A DNA stretch of 64,000 nucleotides from Spongospora subterranea f. sp. subterranea (Eukaryota; Endomyxa: Phytomyxea; Phytomyxea; Plasmodiophorida): NCBI GenBank assembly GCA_049724395.1, contig JAUGWO010000162.1, positions 24,858 to 88,857 of the forward strand. The letters are read 5' to 3'. Within the stretch, counting starts at the first letter, position 1; every line of letters begins with the position of its first letter. The notes under the pieces are model-generated. The model had not been told where the DNA came from and ran no database searches. It saw only the letters and a list, made by a program, of their open reading frames with translations. The translations under genes and the position numbers were made by a program. This document shows positions 31,190-43,277 of the stretch, piece by piece.

Positions 31190-31913
31190 ACACGTCCGGA
31201 TTCAGGTGCGTGGCGTTCATATTTTCATATGTTTGTCATCACACTGCTGATGATTGTTATTTCTTGTGCCAAAGAAATTTGGCGGGGCAACATTCGCATT
31301 GTTCATTGAATTATGACCGATGTGATGTATGGATTCTACCAATCAAGTTCATATAATGGTTCGGGGCAGTGAATGTCCCACCAGCAGATAGAGTCGTTGC
31401 CGTCCGATAAATCACTATTGCTATGATGCTGCAGTCAACTGCTAGGGCGTTTTGGCCAGGGACTGCACTGTTTTGTTGAAATAATCATCGTTTGCCGAAG
31501 ACCTGTCCGTTTTCGCCTGTTACAAATGTGATATCTCTCAATTCGCACCGCCAAATTCTTTAGTTTGTGTATCAACACCTGGGCGAGCATTGTGCCAAAC
31601 CGGAACTGCCATGATCGATATCGCCGATCCCATTCGCAAGTTCGGACTGCCGAACTGACCAAGTCGGGATAAGTCGGGTGATTCATATTCCAGCAAAATG
31701 CTGTGTACCAAACACCACAACTTTAAATTCTCCGAAGTCCAACGTGGTTCGTTTTTTACGCCATCAAGTCCACGATAGAACGAACCGAGACTAGACGACT
31801 TAGAACTCTGCAGTCCCTTGATAAACTGTTTGATTTTGAAAGGACAATCGGTTGTTTTTTCCCGATATCTAATCCTCAGCAGGATGGAATAATGTCAGAG
31901 ACCGGAGTAGACA
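31190..31913 (+). pseudogene. Stalk-family copy F (5' fragment) and linked repeat DNA
   Basis: Plus-strand trace of the family N-terminal exon and hydrophobic segment at 31190-31265, then about 600 bp of non-coding sequence that is repeated almost unchanged at 59640-60228. It forms the left arm of an inverted pair with copy G; the same pair recurs as I/J. Confidence 0.5.
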
Positions 31914-32836
31914 CAAGTACATAAACCCATAAATACGATGTCAATAAATAAGTTTATTCATTTTGCAAAAAAGGAATCATCGAGGTTCATTTCTCGTTTT
32001 TTGTTGTTTGAATGATCAATGTTCCGATAGCAGGTTATGTTGGAGTCTGTCCTGACGCGAATCAAGACCATACCAATAAAAAACAACACCTGCATCTCTG
32101 TTGGCTCAACTGTGGCCAACTCATTGCCGAAGAGAGCGGCTGCCGTTAACCATAGTCAGAAGATAAATAGTGAATCAACTACAGTGCCATTCGGAAGTCT
32201 GTTTACCTATTAACATCAGCGCGTTGGCCCTTTTGAGGCTGTTGCTGCTGTGGGTGTTGTACTAAAACAAGGTTAAAACAGATGAACAATATTGAGCGAC
32301 AACGGTACACTGTTGCAGCAGGCGATTCAGGATCAAATCGCGAGGACCAGGATCCTGTAGTTGTGCCGCGAGTATAATCCTATGGAATGGGAAATCAAAA
32401 CACCTTCCCCTAGGAAGATACCTAATCCAACATGTTCCTTTCGCGCAGATCTCTATATAGATAATCAAAAACTTTGAAAGGGGAATGAATAAGATGGTTA
32501 ACAACCGGTCGGCTATGGCATTGGCTCTGCGATCAATCATAACGGCTCGCTCTTCGGCTATGCCCTCAACCAGGTCGGCTGCGGCTTCGGCACTGCGCTC
32601 AACCAGGTCGGCTGTGGCTTCGGCACTGCGCTCAACCAGGTCGGCTGTGGCTTCGGCACTGCGCTGATCGCTGTCGCTTTCGCTATTCCATAAGACCAAA
32701 AGACTGACGAAAACGACTGCAGAAATACCGATCACCAACGTGATGATAACAAACATAATGGAACAATGAACGTCACGCACCTTGCAATGGCCGATATAAT
32801 GGATCCAGCCAACGCGGATTCATTTATCTATATCCC
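31914..32836 (-). pseudogene. Stalk-family copy G, three 11-residue repeats, cut by pogo
   Basis: Minus strand: promoter-proximal region and start interrupted at 32836 by the pogo element, then MFVIITLVIGISAVVFVSLL, a short Ser/Asp linker and three copies of AEATADLVERS. The conserved family intron follows (GTTGTTAACC...CTATATAG), then the second exon, a second intron and a Gln-rich exon (QHPQQQQPQKGQRADVNR). An AATAAA signal (minus sense, near 31950) lies close to the end TTTATGTACTTGTG, so the whole transcript unit appears to be about 0.9 kb. The coding frame is broken. Confidence 0.6.
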
Positions 32837-34254
32837 TAGACCACGGAGTTACGATTAACTCTTTGAGAGCCTGTACATAGTCTAAATCTACATCATTTAG
32901 TAGTGGTTTTAGAATTTGTGAGATATGGTAATAATTAGAAACCTGGTCCCAAAATTTTGAAAGAATTGCATCACATAGTTGGCATAAAACGGAGTTTTGG
33001 TTTTATAGCTGAAATTCACGGAGAAATAGCCCTGATGGCCATACAGTAGATTCTCTTATTACTTACTCCTATAAACTTATTACTAATAAGTAATCTCTTA
33101 TAACTTAAAAATCGCGTCCACCGAATCGGTTCTATGGTTTATAACTTATATTCTCTAATAACTAATAACTTATACGTTTTTTTGAAAAATAGGTTATAAG
33201 AGAGCATACAAACATCAAGCAACTCCGTTCTCTATTGTACAAATTCTGCAGAGAGCAACTCGAGCAATTCTTGCGAGCTTGAAACAACAAGATATCAGAT
33301 CGTATCTTTTTTAAACGAGAAATGACTTTTTTATATGCTGTCTGCACGCGATAGCTATCGCGCCCAAGTTTCTGACGACCAGATGTGCCCGGAACTCATT
33401 CAGCGTTTCATCAAGGTGCTCGATCCATGAGAGCATATAAAAAAATCATTTCTGTTTTATGAAAGATAAGATCTGATATTTTGCTGTTTCAAGCTCGCAA
33501 GTAATTGCTCGCGTTGCTCTCTACAGATTTTTTTTTAAAAGAGAACGTAGTTGCTTGATTATTTCACAGTTTTCCAGTGATTTCCCACAGAGTATTTCGA
33601 TGGACATCTGCAAAGCACTGATCTTTTGCTCCAATGTGATTTCGCTACAGCTCTCAGGCGCTTCAAGTTCAACATCAGGCTCCGAATCTTCACGATATGT
33701 TCCCAATATATCGTCTTCAGTAAATTCTTGGTGAACTTCGAAAGCATCGTCCTGAGCGATATATTCCTGAATACCCACTGGTTTTGCTGACAGCTCACCG
33801 ATTTGATCAGCGACTATAGCATCAAATTCGTCAAAGATATCGCTGTCGAAGAAATCGTCGTTTTGAGGGTCAACAGCATCCAAAAGGCCAGTGTGAGACC
33901 AGCAATTTGTTATGGAAATCGATGTTATCATTTCCCACGCATCTCTACACCAGGACATGGCTTGCAGGATGTCGCAACCTTATAGATATCCTTAGCTTGG
34001 ATTTTGTCGCGATCTAGAGCCAATCCCAGTTGAAACGACCGATAACGTTTTTTGAAAGCAGCGATAATGCCGGCATCCATCGGCTGGATAAGCGATGTCG
34101 TATTTGGAGGGAGAAGCATAACCGAAACGTTGGTCAAATCCAGTGAGCGAACAGCATGAGTTGGCGCATTGTCAAGAAGTAGCAGGACTTGGCGCTGGTG
34201 TTTGCGCATATCCAAATCGAACTTTTCAAGCCATTGTTGGAATAGCGGGCTGGT
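32837..34254 (-). mobile_element. Truncated pogo/Tigger-like DNA transposon
   Basis: Nearly identical to 61216-62634. It contains the C-terminal half of the transposase (33521-34254; NAPTHAVRSLDLTNVSVMLL, PPNTTSLIQPMDAGIIAAFK) and an AT-rich left end with repeated TTATAACTTA/AATAACTTATA words. It is inserted into copy G next to TATA, in line with the TA preference of the Tc1/mariner/pogo superfamily. The 5' half of the transposase is absent; it is replaced at 34255 by copy H. Confidence 0.8.
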
Positions 34255-35427
34255 CACAAGTACATAAACCCATAAATACGATGTCAATAAATAAGTTTAT
34301 TCATTTTGCAAAAAAGGAATCATCGAGGTTCATTTCTCGTTTTTTGTTGTTTGAATGATCAATGTTCCGATAGCAGGTTATGTTGGAGTCTGTCCTGACG
34401 CGAATCAAGACCATACCAACAAATAACAGCACCTGCATCTCGTGCTGGCTCAACTGTGGCCAACTCATTGCCGAAGAGAGCGGCTGCCGTTAACCATAGT
34501 CAGAAGATAAATAGTGAATATACTAACAGTGCCATTCGGAAGTCTGTTTACCTATTAACATCAGCGCGTTGGCCCTTTTGAGGCTGTTGCTGCTGTGGGT
34601 GTTGTACTAAAACAAGGTTAAAACAGATGAACAATATTGAGCGACAACGGTACACTGTTGCAGCAGGCGATTCAGGATCAAATCGCGAGGACCAGGATCC
34701 TGTAGTTGTGCCGCGAGTATAATCCTATGGAATGGGAAATCAAAACACCTTCCCCTAGGAAGATACCTAATCCAACATGTTCCTTTCGCGCAGATCTCTA
34801 TATAGATAATCAAAAACTTTGAAAGGGGAATGAATAAGATGGTTAACAACCGGTCGGCTATGGCATTGGCTCTGCGATCAATCATAACGGCTCGCTCTTC
34901 GGCTATGCCCTCAACCAGGTCGGCTGCGGCTTCGGCACTGCGCTCAACCAGGTCGGCTGTGGCTTCGGCACTGCGCTCAACCAGGTCGGCTGTGGCTTCG
35001 GCACTGCGCTCAACCAGGTCGGCTGTGGCTTCGGCACTGCGCTCAACCAGGTCGGCTGTGGCTTCGGCACTGCGCTCAACCAGGTCGGCTGTGGCTTCGG
35101 CACTGCGCTCAACCAGGTCGGCTGTGGCTTCGGCACTGCGCTCAACCAGGTCGGCTGTGGCTTCGGCACTGCGCTCAACCAGGTCGGCTGTGGCTTCGGC
35201 ACTGCGCTCAACCAGGTCGGCTGTGGCTTCGTCATAGCGCTGATCGCTGTCGCTTTCGCAATTCCAGAAGACCAAAAGACCGACGAAAGCGACTGCAGAA
35301 ATACCGATGACCAACGTGATGATAACAAACATAATGAAACAATAAACGTCACGCACCTGCAATGGCCGATATAATGGATCCAGCCAACACGGATTCATTT
35401 ATCTATATAGTGAACTTATGAATAATT
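34255..35427 (-). pseudogene. Stalk-family copy H, ten 11-residue repeats
   Basis: Same subfamily as G and J, from promoter (TTATTCATAAGTTCACTATATAG at about 35400-35422) to the 3' end TTTATGTACTTGTG at 34255. The array has ten 33-bp units (AEATADLVERS) against three in G and five in J, with the rest of the copy about 97% alike by eye. Because the unit is a multiple of three and lacks stops, both strands stay open across it. The hydrophobic segment is intact (MFVIITLVIGISAVAFVGLL), but the frame around the start is broken. Confidence 0.65.
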
Positions 35428-35810
35428 CTGAAAATGCGTTTTTTACGAGATCATCCTTCGACGATCATTTGGGGCAGATTCCACAAGCAGCTGTGCTGTT
35501 TTGGCGTCGAGTGTCATACCATGCACAGGCATTTTATGCTGTATCCCAATCAATAATCATGAGCCTAGACCAGCGAAATTTCCACCGGTCGACATTCACT
35601 AAGAAGAAGCGAAAACAGATTGGGCCATGTTATCCCGTGGTTCAGCGGCGATCACTTGGGTCCAGAGCCAATGCGAACATCACTCCTGTGCAATCCTCAG
35701 TAAGTCATAAAGATCTCGCTTGCCGGTTTCAGGACAGGATACATAAGCGACGGTCTGTCCGAGCTAAATTCAAACCGGTGCGACAACATGGTAACAAGGT
35801 TTTCAAATAG
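35428..35810 (+). CDS. Hypothetical basic protein fragment
   Basis: Open from the edge of copy H to TAG at 35808-35810. The end is strongly basic (RSTFTKKKRKQIGPCYPVVQ, RIHKRRSVRAKFKPVRQHG). It is convergent with the WD40 gene, 43 bp away. The upstream part may have been removed when copy H arrived, so this could be the 3' remnant of a host gene. No domain recognised. Confidence 0.35.
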
Positions 35811-35852
35811 CGTTTACATTATTTTAATAATAATTTAACCCGAGGCTCTTTC

Positions 35853-38800
35853 TTACGAATTTTTAGCCGCTGGTATTCGCCCTCGGGATGATTGACGCTT
35901 CACCATGGTAAAAAATTGGGCGATCTCGTTTTTGGCAAACACCGCGCTTAACCGGTTAGAATCTCGGATTTGAGATAAATGGTCCACGACACGTGTTGCA
36001 TGGGCAATCGCTTCGTGATCTGGGACTGATTGGAGCCGATTTTCCAACTCCATCGATAGCTTGGTCAAATACCTGGGTAGACTTTCCTAAAAGATTCCAA
36101 TTCATATAGGTCTTTGAAACTCATCGTAACACGTACTTGGAGGTATTCGGGCAGAATGACACAATTTTGGATCATATTTACAATAGTAAGTGAGCCAGCA
36201 ATAATGCCTGATGGTTCTTCGTTCCATACAAGACAGGGTTGTCAATATAGAGTATACAAACACAACAGATTAAGAACATACCGTTAGAGCTGATGTCCTC
36301 CATGCAGCCTTTTGTGAAGAATTGTGATAACTTTGGAAACGCAGCGTCTTCTAGAAACTCTAAAATTACTTGAGCAAAGCAGTAACCTTCCAATTGTTGA
36401 CATAGCTGTGCGCCAAGTATATACAGCTTATCATAATGCTCCTGCTGCAAGAGTGCATTGAAGTACAACCGATGGATTGAGCTGTTGGATCAGAATGAGA
36501 AAAATGACAAGCAGCAAATGATACCGACCTGACCTAGGTATGATTTTTGACGCTTGTTGATCTTCCATTACTTCAATAATCGTAGCTGCTGCATACGGTT
36601 TGGCAAGTGCTGTATGAACCTTGAACATCAACTCTAATTGAGGAATCACGATCTTAGGATTACGCAGGTCTCTGGAAAAAATAAGATACGGAAAAGGGAA
36701 AGGCAGTTTTAATTTACCGATCAAGAAGCGACGTTTGCTTTTTTGAACAATGCAGGAATTGTAACGAAATCCAGGCATTCTGGTTGGGGATCGAAAACTG
36801 TCGGGGACATAAACAATAACAGTATTGTTATCAAATCGCTAAACCGGGAATGTTCACGAAAAATTTCTGCGACCCGCAGCGTTATCTTCAAAGCGCGAAG
36901 GAAACTGAAACCAGGAACTTAAACATTAAACTCAGCTATGACAAGAGAGCATACTCCAATGGCATGATAGCCTGAATAACTGCATTAAGTTGGTCGGAGT
37001 CAAATGCGTCAGGATTAACCGATAAAAGCTTGAAAATATCAGGTTCCAGATTGAGAAGATCCAACGGCTGCTGCGACTGGATAATATTTTGAATAGCCAA
37101 GCGGGTACGAAGCGTTTGAATTATGCTCGTCGATTTATCTGAAGCGACTGTCTTCAGAGTAGCGAACGGTGAAACATAACATGAACTGTAACAAGTTTGA
37201 CGATTCAGAATTTTTGAGACTGGCTAGACACTTACAGTTTTGTCACTAGATCATCAATACAGGAATGAGACTCTCCAAAGAACCGAGTCAAAACTAGTCT
37301 CGGAGCACATTTGCAGAAGCTTAGCCATCTGGTCGTATCTTTGTTCTGTCCAAAGCTGGGCGGCACGTTCTGCAACGAAAGCATGGGCGCGCTCGAGATC
37401 CCGGCAATACATAAGGCTTTCAATTTCCAACTCCTTGGGCGATGACTCTGGGAAGCGGTGGAAAACAAAACTAAAATAACCACTTAACCAGCTTGAAACT
37501 GGACTAGCACGAAAAACTCTAACGTGTCGAAAAAATCTCGTGCCATCTCAGCAAAATGAAGCGACCCCTCTGACGTCAGGGTGTAATAATATGACGGATG
37601 TAGTGGGGAGAATTCGCAACCGATTACAGTTCCATCCAAAGCATCACCTAATCTACCTTGGTATTTTCCAAATTTTCGTGGCGGATGCAACTTACACGTG
37701 TTCATTAAATAGTGTGGCGGTAGACGTAGATTCCAAAGGCGGCATGCACCATCAAGGCCACCACTCAAAATAATCTCGCTGTGTGAATTTGACCAGGCAA
37801 TGGAGCGTACAGCATTCGTGTGCCCTTCCAATATTTGAACAGGGTCCTAAGAATAACAAAATTAAGTTCCCAGGGGACACTTTGGCAGGAAAAAGCACCT
37901 TGCTCATACGCAAATCAAAAATTCTGATTTTGGAATCGTCACAAGCTGTAGCAACCCAATTACGAACAAGCGGAGACCACGAAATGGCTCGAATGGAGTC
38001 GGTATGCACAGCAGGGGACTTCCACGCAATCGCGCGATCAGGAGATTTGACTATTTGTCGAGTGTCGAAAAGTTTGATCGCGCCGTTAACGCCACCGGTC
38101 ATCAATTGCGATTGCTGATGTGGTGACCATTCGGCAACAAATACTGCAGATGTAGCAGCTTTTCCAGAAAATATTGACGATTCCGTGCGACCAAAGTTCC
38201 TGCAACTATCTTAGCCAGAGAAAGAATTTGCAAATGCATATTTACCAAATATGCATTCGATTGTTTTCCATGGACGAGAAAACATCAACATCCATTGGAT
38301 TTATACGAACAGAGCAAATCCGACGTGATGAAGGGCGGGACCCAGGAATGCGACTGGAAGTTGTATCGGCTGTTGAATATTTTTTATGCGAAAAGGTTGC
38401 TGAAGGCGTTGGGACACGCTGAAGAGATCGTGAGTCTTCGATGCGATAAAGTATGACGTCTCCTGTACCGGTTCCGCAAACCAGTCGGTCATCGATCCAA
38501 GATAACGAAGCACAGCTATCTGGTTGAGCACATTTTCGCAAAGATTCTAATTTGCTGTAGCCAGTACATGTAATAAACTGCATCTCCCCTAGCCTGTAAT
38601 ATTGGTACTAAGTCAATCGATTTGAACAAGCCCTGACCGTTGATTCTTGAATTGATCGTTGAGGAGCCAAACACCAACGTCTCAGATGAGTTGTGTACAG
38701 CCATACACGTTGACTGGGGTAAATGGAAGTTCTCGGGCAAGTGAGTAAGCTCCAAATCGCCTATCATTGACGAAGAAATTCCGGCTAGACATGTAGGCAA

Positions 38801-39408
38801 TCGCCATTGCGATTTTTGTGGGGATAAGCCATGTTCACGTCTCCAGCCATCCAGTTGCTGAGGTAGCAGGGCAACTGCAATTGGATCTGGGTAATGGTTA
38901 AGTACAAAATTTGGCCCGTTAAACTCGCGTACCAGTAGGAGCTGCAGGAACAATTGGCACATCTTCCTTGCCAAGGGAGTTAATCGCGTTGCACCAACTT
39001 AAGTCAAGTCAGGAAAACTGGAAAGCAGGGAAGTAGCAAATATGTATGTACCCTGTGATGTCGGCCATGGAATCTGCAGAAAATTCATATACCCTTTCAT
39101 AACTGTTTGACGACATTGTGAAACCCCATGGTTTGTCGGGGGTTCCAACAGCAATACTTGCAACGCACCCAAATACTGAGACTGAATGATGCGGTCGTAG
39201 ATCCTTATCAATGTATTCAGAAGCGAAAAACAACAAGCGTAAAGGTATCTGAGACATTTTTGGCTTTGAACCACTGCAACTGGTCTTGCGTCAATCGGAA
39301 AAACCTTTTCCGCCAAAGCGGGGATTTCGAGCCTCGCTTGAGAAGAAACCCTTCGTGTATTGTAGAGTGCATGGGCTGGAAGTCGTCGGATTTGTCGATA
39401 GCACCCAT
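35853..39408 (-). CDS. WD40-propeller/alpha-solenoid protein, possibly with N-terminal PH domain
   Basis: A PH domain lies at 39408-39000 (HEGFLLKRGSKSPLWRKRFF, RLTQDQLQWFKAK, and the last helix DSMADITGWCNAINSLGK formed across an intron). A 46-bp intron then joins it in frame to DPIAVALLPQQLDGWRREHG and a WD40 region (CASLSWIDDRLVCGTGTGDV, AEWSPHQQSQLMTGGVNGAI, IRAISWSPLVRNWVATACDD, VRSIAWSNSHSEIILSGGLD). A helical solenoid follows (YCRDLERAHAFVAERAAQLW, DFLRALKITLRVAEIFREHS, YDKLYILGAQLCQQLEGYCF), ending RQSSRGRIPAAKNS. Propeller-plus-solenoid is the layout of coat, nuclear pore and IFT-type scaffolds; I cannot name the orthologue. The PH part could be a separate upstream gene with the WD40 gene starting near 38710. 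Confidence 0.55.
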
Positions 39409-40017
39409 TGCAAGCTAAAAATGGAGCGATAACAATGACCAATCGACCATATGTTGAACAATTTCGGTGTGTAACAGTGATAAGGTAAGAAGGAAGTGGC
39501 CACGCGGACAATATCAGTAATGTAAGGAACAACCGCTGATGACACAACTTGTTTGCCAAATAATGTTGTCATGGCGACCTTTCGGACTGAATATTCAGCG
39601 CTGAGACTGAATAATGGTGTCATCGTTGCTCTTTAAAACTGATATAACAATCGTCATTGCATAGACGTTGATGAAAACAGTAAAAAAATATGGGCTTCAC
39701 TACGGACGACATGTGATTCTATGTCGATACTGGGGTTTTGTCATGTTTATACATCGAAATTGATTACAAATCAGGATTCATTTTTCTTCCAAAATACGGA
39801 GAAGTACGTTGAGACAATCAAACCGCATAGTCGGCCGATAATCAGCCTTCCGCTGCATTGCTAACTTCCTTATCTGTTGCACTAAAACACGGCTGCACCG
39901 CCAGTGTGGCAAAATCAGTGAATACATCAAATGACAAGACTGGGGACAAACATCTCCTTCATAATCGGCGAGTTCAAAGATTGCTAATCGTCATCATCCA
40001 CAACAGACTGTATTGGA
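39409..40017. other. Possible 5' exon of the PH/WD40 gene; otherwise nothing
   Basis: MTTLFGKQVVSSAVVPYITD (minus, from 39572) could be a first exon of the PH-containing gene. From about 39660 to 40017 no feature is seen. Confidence 0.35.
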
Positions 40018-40871
40018 TCATAATGAAACGGTATCGCTGATAAGAGGGCCATAAGTTGACGCTCCGAAAAAATCCTCAGACGCAACGCTTTCTGATTTTC
40101 CTTGGGACAACTGCTCTTCGTGGACCTATAAACAATCAATTGTAGATTCTAAATTCCTTCATCATATATATACGTTTTCAAAAACTTGGAGTTGATGCAG
40201 AAACCATGAAGGCAAATTTAGCGGAAGCGATGTAAGGTCGGTATCGAAAAATTCGATAAATTGCTCATTAACAAAGCGTGCCTTTGCTCCAGCATATCTT
40301 CGATACTCATCGATAACTACAATCGCAAATTTCTTAACAACGGACAAGTAGTTCAAAGCAACTTACTAGAGGCCATATTCCAGAATTGCAGTCGTCGCAA
40401 ACAACCAACAAGTATTCCTGTTTCGTGAATTCCTGAACTGCACATTATCATAACAGCTAAAAATACCGACATTGGTGTTAGTATACGTTAAGGTTGCTAC
40501 CGTATGCAGGTAGATGACACGAAAAACGTACGATGATTATCAATATTAAGAATAAACTCTAGGGAGTCTTTAATTAACTCATCGCTAACAGGTTTCCATG
40601 TGAGGTCAGGGCGCCAAGCTTTCAGCCCTTGGTGGCAAAACTTGATGGAAGTCTGATCGATGAATCCTTTCAATCTCGTCAGCTCAGACGATAAATAGAT
40701 GATAGATCTCAATTCGATCCGTTTGATAAACGAGAAATGGTCTGCATTGAACGCATTGCAGCGATATATCCCGTGCTCAACGATGCCAAACGCGGCCGGG
40801 GGTGACACCGGTGCAATGATATCAAGCGCGTTCGAATGGCCAAGTGAACCAATAACGGGAAGAGCTGACAT
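40018..40871 (-). CDS. PFA-DSP/OCA-type pseudophosphatase
   Basis: Plant-and-fungi atypical dual-specificity phosphatase fold. In order it shows APVSPPAAFGIVEHGIYRCN, FSFIKRIELRSIIYLSSELT, then HPVMIMCSSGIHETGILVGC across an intron, LRRLQFWNMAS, IIDEYRRYAGAKARFVNEQF and IEFFDTDLTSLPLNLPSW, with a polar tail after VFENVHEEQ. Four exons with short introns restore frame precisely. The P-loop keeps the Cys (CSSGIHETG) but has Glu where the catalytic Arg of CxxxxxR should be. The same HETG variant is, as I recall, known in yeast OCA-type relatives thought to be non-catalytic scaffolds. So a regulatory or phosphate/inositide-binding role is more likely than catalysis. Divergent from ubinuclein with 115 bp between starts. 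Confidence 0.85.
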
Positions 40872-40986
40872 TACATTACCAGGTCAGCACAGAATGTGGT
40901 TCATGGTGTAAGTGGGGGGCCGCGGCTGAAAAGTAGAGAGTCGAAAAATTCGTTTTTCCGCGGGAGATCAAAACGGACGAAGGGTG
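40872..40986. promoter_or_regulatory. Bidirectional promoter region
   Basis: Only 115 bp separate the divergent start codons of the pseudophosphatase and ubinuclein genes, so both promoters must lie here or overlap the genes. No CCAAT box or clear TATA box was recognised. Confidence 0.5.
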
Positions 40987-43257
40987 ATGGTTCCGACTAC
41001 AGAGGGTCGAGCCGCTTTGGGAGACCACATGATTCCCAAATCCGTTAATGGTCATGAACCGGAAGACCATGATAGCGACGTGGACGTGATCGAAAATCAT
41101 GACCATTCCGACAATAGCGAGCACGATTTCACGTCGGGTTAGTGACGCGCTAGAAGACGGGGATGACGAGGAAGCTGATGAGGAAGCTGACGAGAACGGG
41201 GACGATGAGGATGGCTCTTCGTGTCTTCGTTTTTATATTGATCTTAAAAATCAAGGTAAATTATGGTTTTGAGTGTTGGATTTTTCCATTTTTTCAACTC
41301 AATTCAATGATTAGGACCCATTGTGTCGTGGACAGCGCTCTGTGCATCTCTTGATGAGGAATCTGAAGATGATGATGGTGATGCCAAAGCGAATGACATG
41401 GTCAATCAAGCCGAATACCGATATTTTTTTTTGACATAATGATTAGATTGATGACGACGACGAGGAGTCTGTATCTCGGGGCAGCTATTATGATGTTGAT
41501 GACCCGTTTATAGACGATAGCGAATTATTTGATATTGAGCAATCTAAACGTATAGAAACAGAGATGAAAGGTTGTGAATTCACTGTCTATGTATGCTGAA
41601 ATAACTGTCTTCTGAAAAATGTGGCGCATCTCAGGATTTTTTGTTCAAACTGGAGATATTGCAGTCGTCGAGAAGAAAGCAAAACCCAAGATATCGCGAG
41701 CAAAGCAGAAGCTAGTCGCCCGACCTGCATTTGAACCTCAAGATGAGTATTCGAACAAAGTGAAGGTATTGTCCACTTGCTGATAACTCGTTTTACCGTC
41801 AATCAAATGGAGCTTTTCAGGTTATGATATCTGGTCAAATTGACCCAGTACTCACCGAGGATTTAACGTCGTTGCGAGATCTTATTGATACGAATCGCGA
41901 TCGTCTTAGCGAAACCGACAAAAGACCCCTTCCTGTAGCACTTGAAACCGCACTTATGAATATCGAATGCAAAATTAGACTGATTAAGGCTACTGAGAGG
42001 TTGGCAAGTTTTTTAAGTCTGGGTTTTGATGTTCAGCGATGATTTTCTAGAAAGCATGTGTATAGCCAAATCAACGGACTGTTTCCATCGAGTTCTCCTT
42101 TCTCTCGTTCAAATATCAAAGATAGACTGAAAAAGATGCATATTCAATGGCTTCCAAAAAAATACGAAGGTCTTGCTAAAAAGGTTTATGAGTTGCTTTT
42201 TACTCGTTCAGGAACACCTGTAAACAGTGGCGCGATTCTTCTAGGTTGTTCGCCGGTTAAAGTTGAAAATTAGAAAAGACGTCAATTTGTTTGAAGCGGC
42301 TGTTGCAGAGAATGACCCATCTGCTGGCTGCATCGGTAAAAAGGTCACCGACGGTAAATACAAATATAGGTACGTGGGTCAAACGAATCGTATACTCTTT
42401 TTATGTACTGATTAGAGCAGGTGTCGATGGGAGCTGTTCGCCCCTGATCTTTTAGAGTTATCGTCGCATGTGCATGATTGGACGGTAGCCTCTAATGTTG
42501 CCTTACGCAAGACCACCACCACAAAGAGCAAAAATCTTGATTCTATTCCTTCAAAGGTGTTCGGCTAGTCTGCCTATGAAAAATTGGGATTTTCGGTCAC
42601 ACTTTTCATAGGTCGACCACTATCAAGAAGACGTCGTTCGTCGAAAATACTTCAAACAGGTACATAGCGTTTTGATTCGACTGTCAATAGCAGCACTGAT
42701 GCATTGTATGATAGGTACTAGAATGTTGGCCAAACGACTGCGCCGTCACATCCATCCATATCAATGATGCGTACAAGCGGTACAAAGTGAAAAATGATAC
42801 CATTGTAACAGGTTTGCTCAGCGCCATCATAAGTTTCCTGTTCTGCAAATAACTGTTTTCGATCAAGAATCACCTATCCGAGTTGCGGCTGCCTCCTCCG
42901 CCCTACCAGCTTCAGCTGCTTGCACACCTCCACCGACAGTTCTCCAGGATCGCGTTATCCAGATCAATGTATGCGCATCAATGTTGTCATGCATTTTTTT
43001 AACAATCTCTGCAGGAAGCTTCAGTTGTTGGAAACGAGGTACCTGTTTCCGGTTCCGTGTTTGATTCTCCTCCACCGAATCCTTTTGCTGACCACTTGCG
43101 GAAATCTCATCCCGCCGTCTTCGGGTCAACCATCGAACAATCGTGCGGTTTGGACAGGGCATTATCTACCCCGCTGGAAATACAGAACCTTCCGTCGCTC
43201 TTTCAACCTAAACTAAATAATCCTATCCAAGAAGTTATTGAGATTTTAGATGATTAA
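40987..43257 (+). CDS. Ubinuclein/HPC2-like histone H3.3 chaperone subunit
   Basis: Subunit of the HIRA complex, which deposits H3.3-H4 outside S phase in the nucleus. An acidic N terminus (MVPTTEGRAALGDHM..., DDEEADEEADENGDDEDG) is followed by LRFYIDLKNQG. The hallmark Hpc2-related domain is YYDVDDPFIDDSELFDIEQS, continuing across an intron to MKGFFVQTGDIAVVEKK. Downstream helical segments (DLTSLRDLIDTNRDRLSETD, LKKMHIQWLPKKYEGLAKKV) fit the ubinuclein middle domain. The C terminus is Ser/Pro-rich, ending NNPIQEVIEILDD. Introns of about 45-65 bp restore frame at several points. One frame change near 41143 (after HDFTSG) is unexplained unless a longer intron starts near 41056. Convergent with the next gene, 20 bp apart. 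Confidence 0.8.
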
Positions 43258-43277
43258 ATAAAGCTGGTGTATATATA

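Noticed and set aside
34640-34850. Hydrophobic C-terminal segment (LFIPLSKFLIIYIEI) of the stalk proteins
   Set aside because: It coincides with a conserved GT...AG intron with a T-rich 3' end in copies D, E, G, H and J, so it is intron sequence, not a second membrane helix.
34830-35237. Plus-strand frame of about 135 codons with STRSAVASALR repeats
   Set aside because: It is the opposite strand of the copy H array. A 33-bp unit without stops keeps several frames open on both strands; the minus frame has the hydrophobic exon and introns.
39009-39559. Long minus-strand frame of 186 codons
   Set aside because: It is an overlapping frame of the PH-domain exons, which have recognisable domain sequence and splice sites; this frame has neither.
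40376-40420. Reading VVCDDCNSGIWPL as the phosphatase P-loop
   Set aside because: Another splice and frame give HPVMIMCSSGIHETG followed by LVGCLRRLQ, which aligns with the family without gaps.
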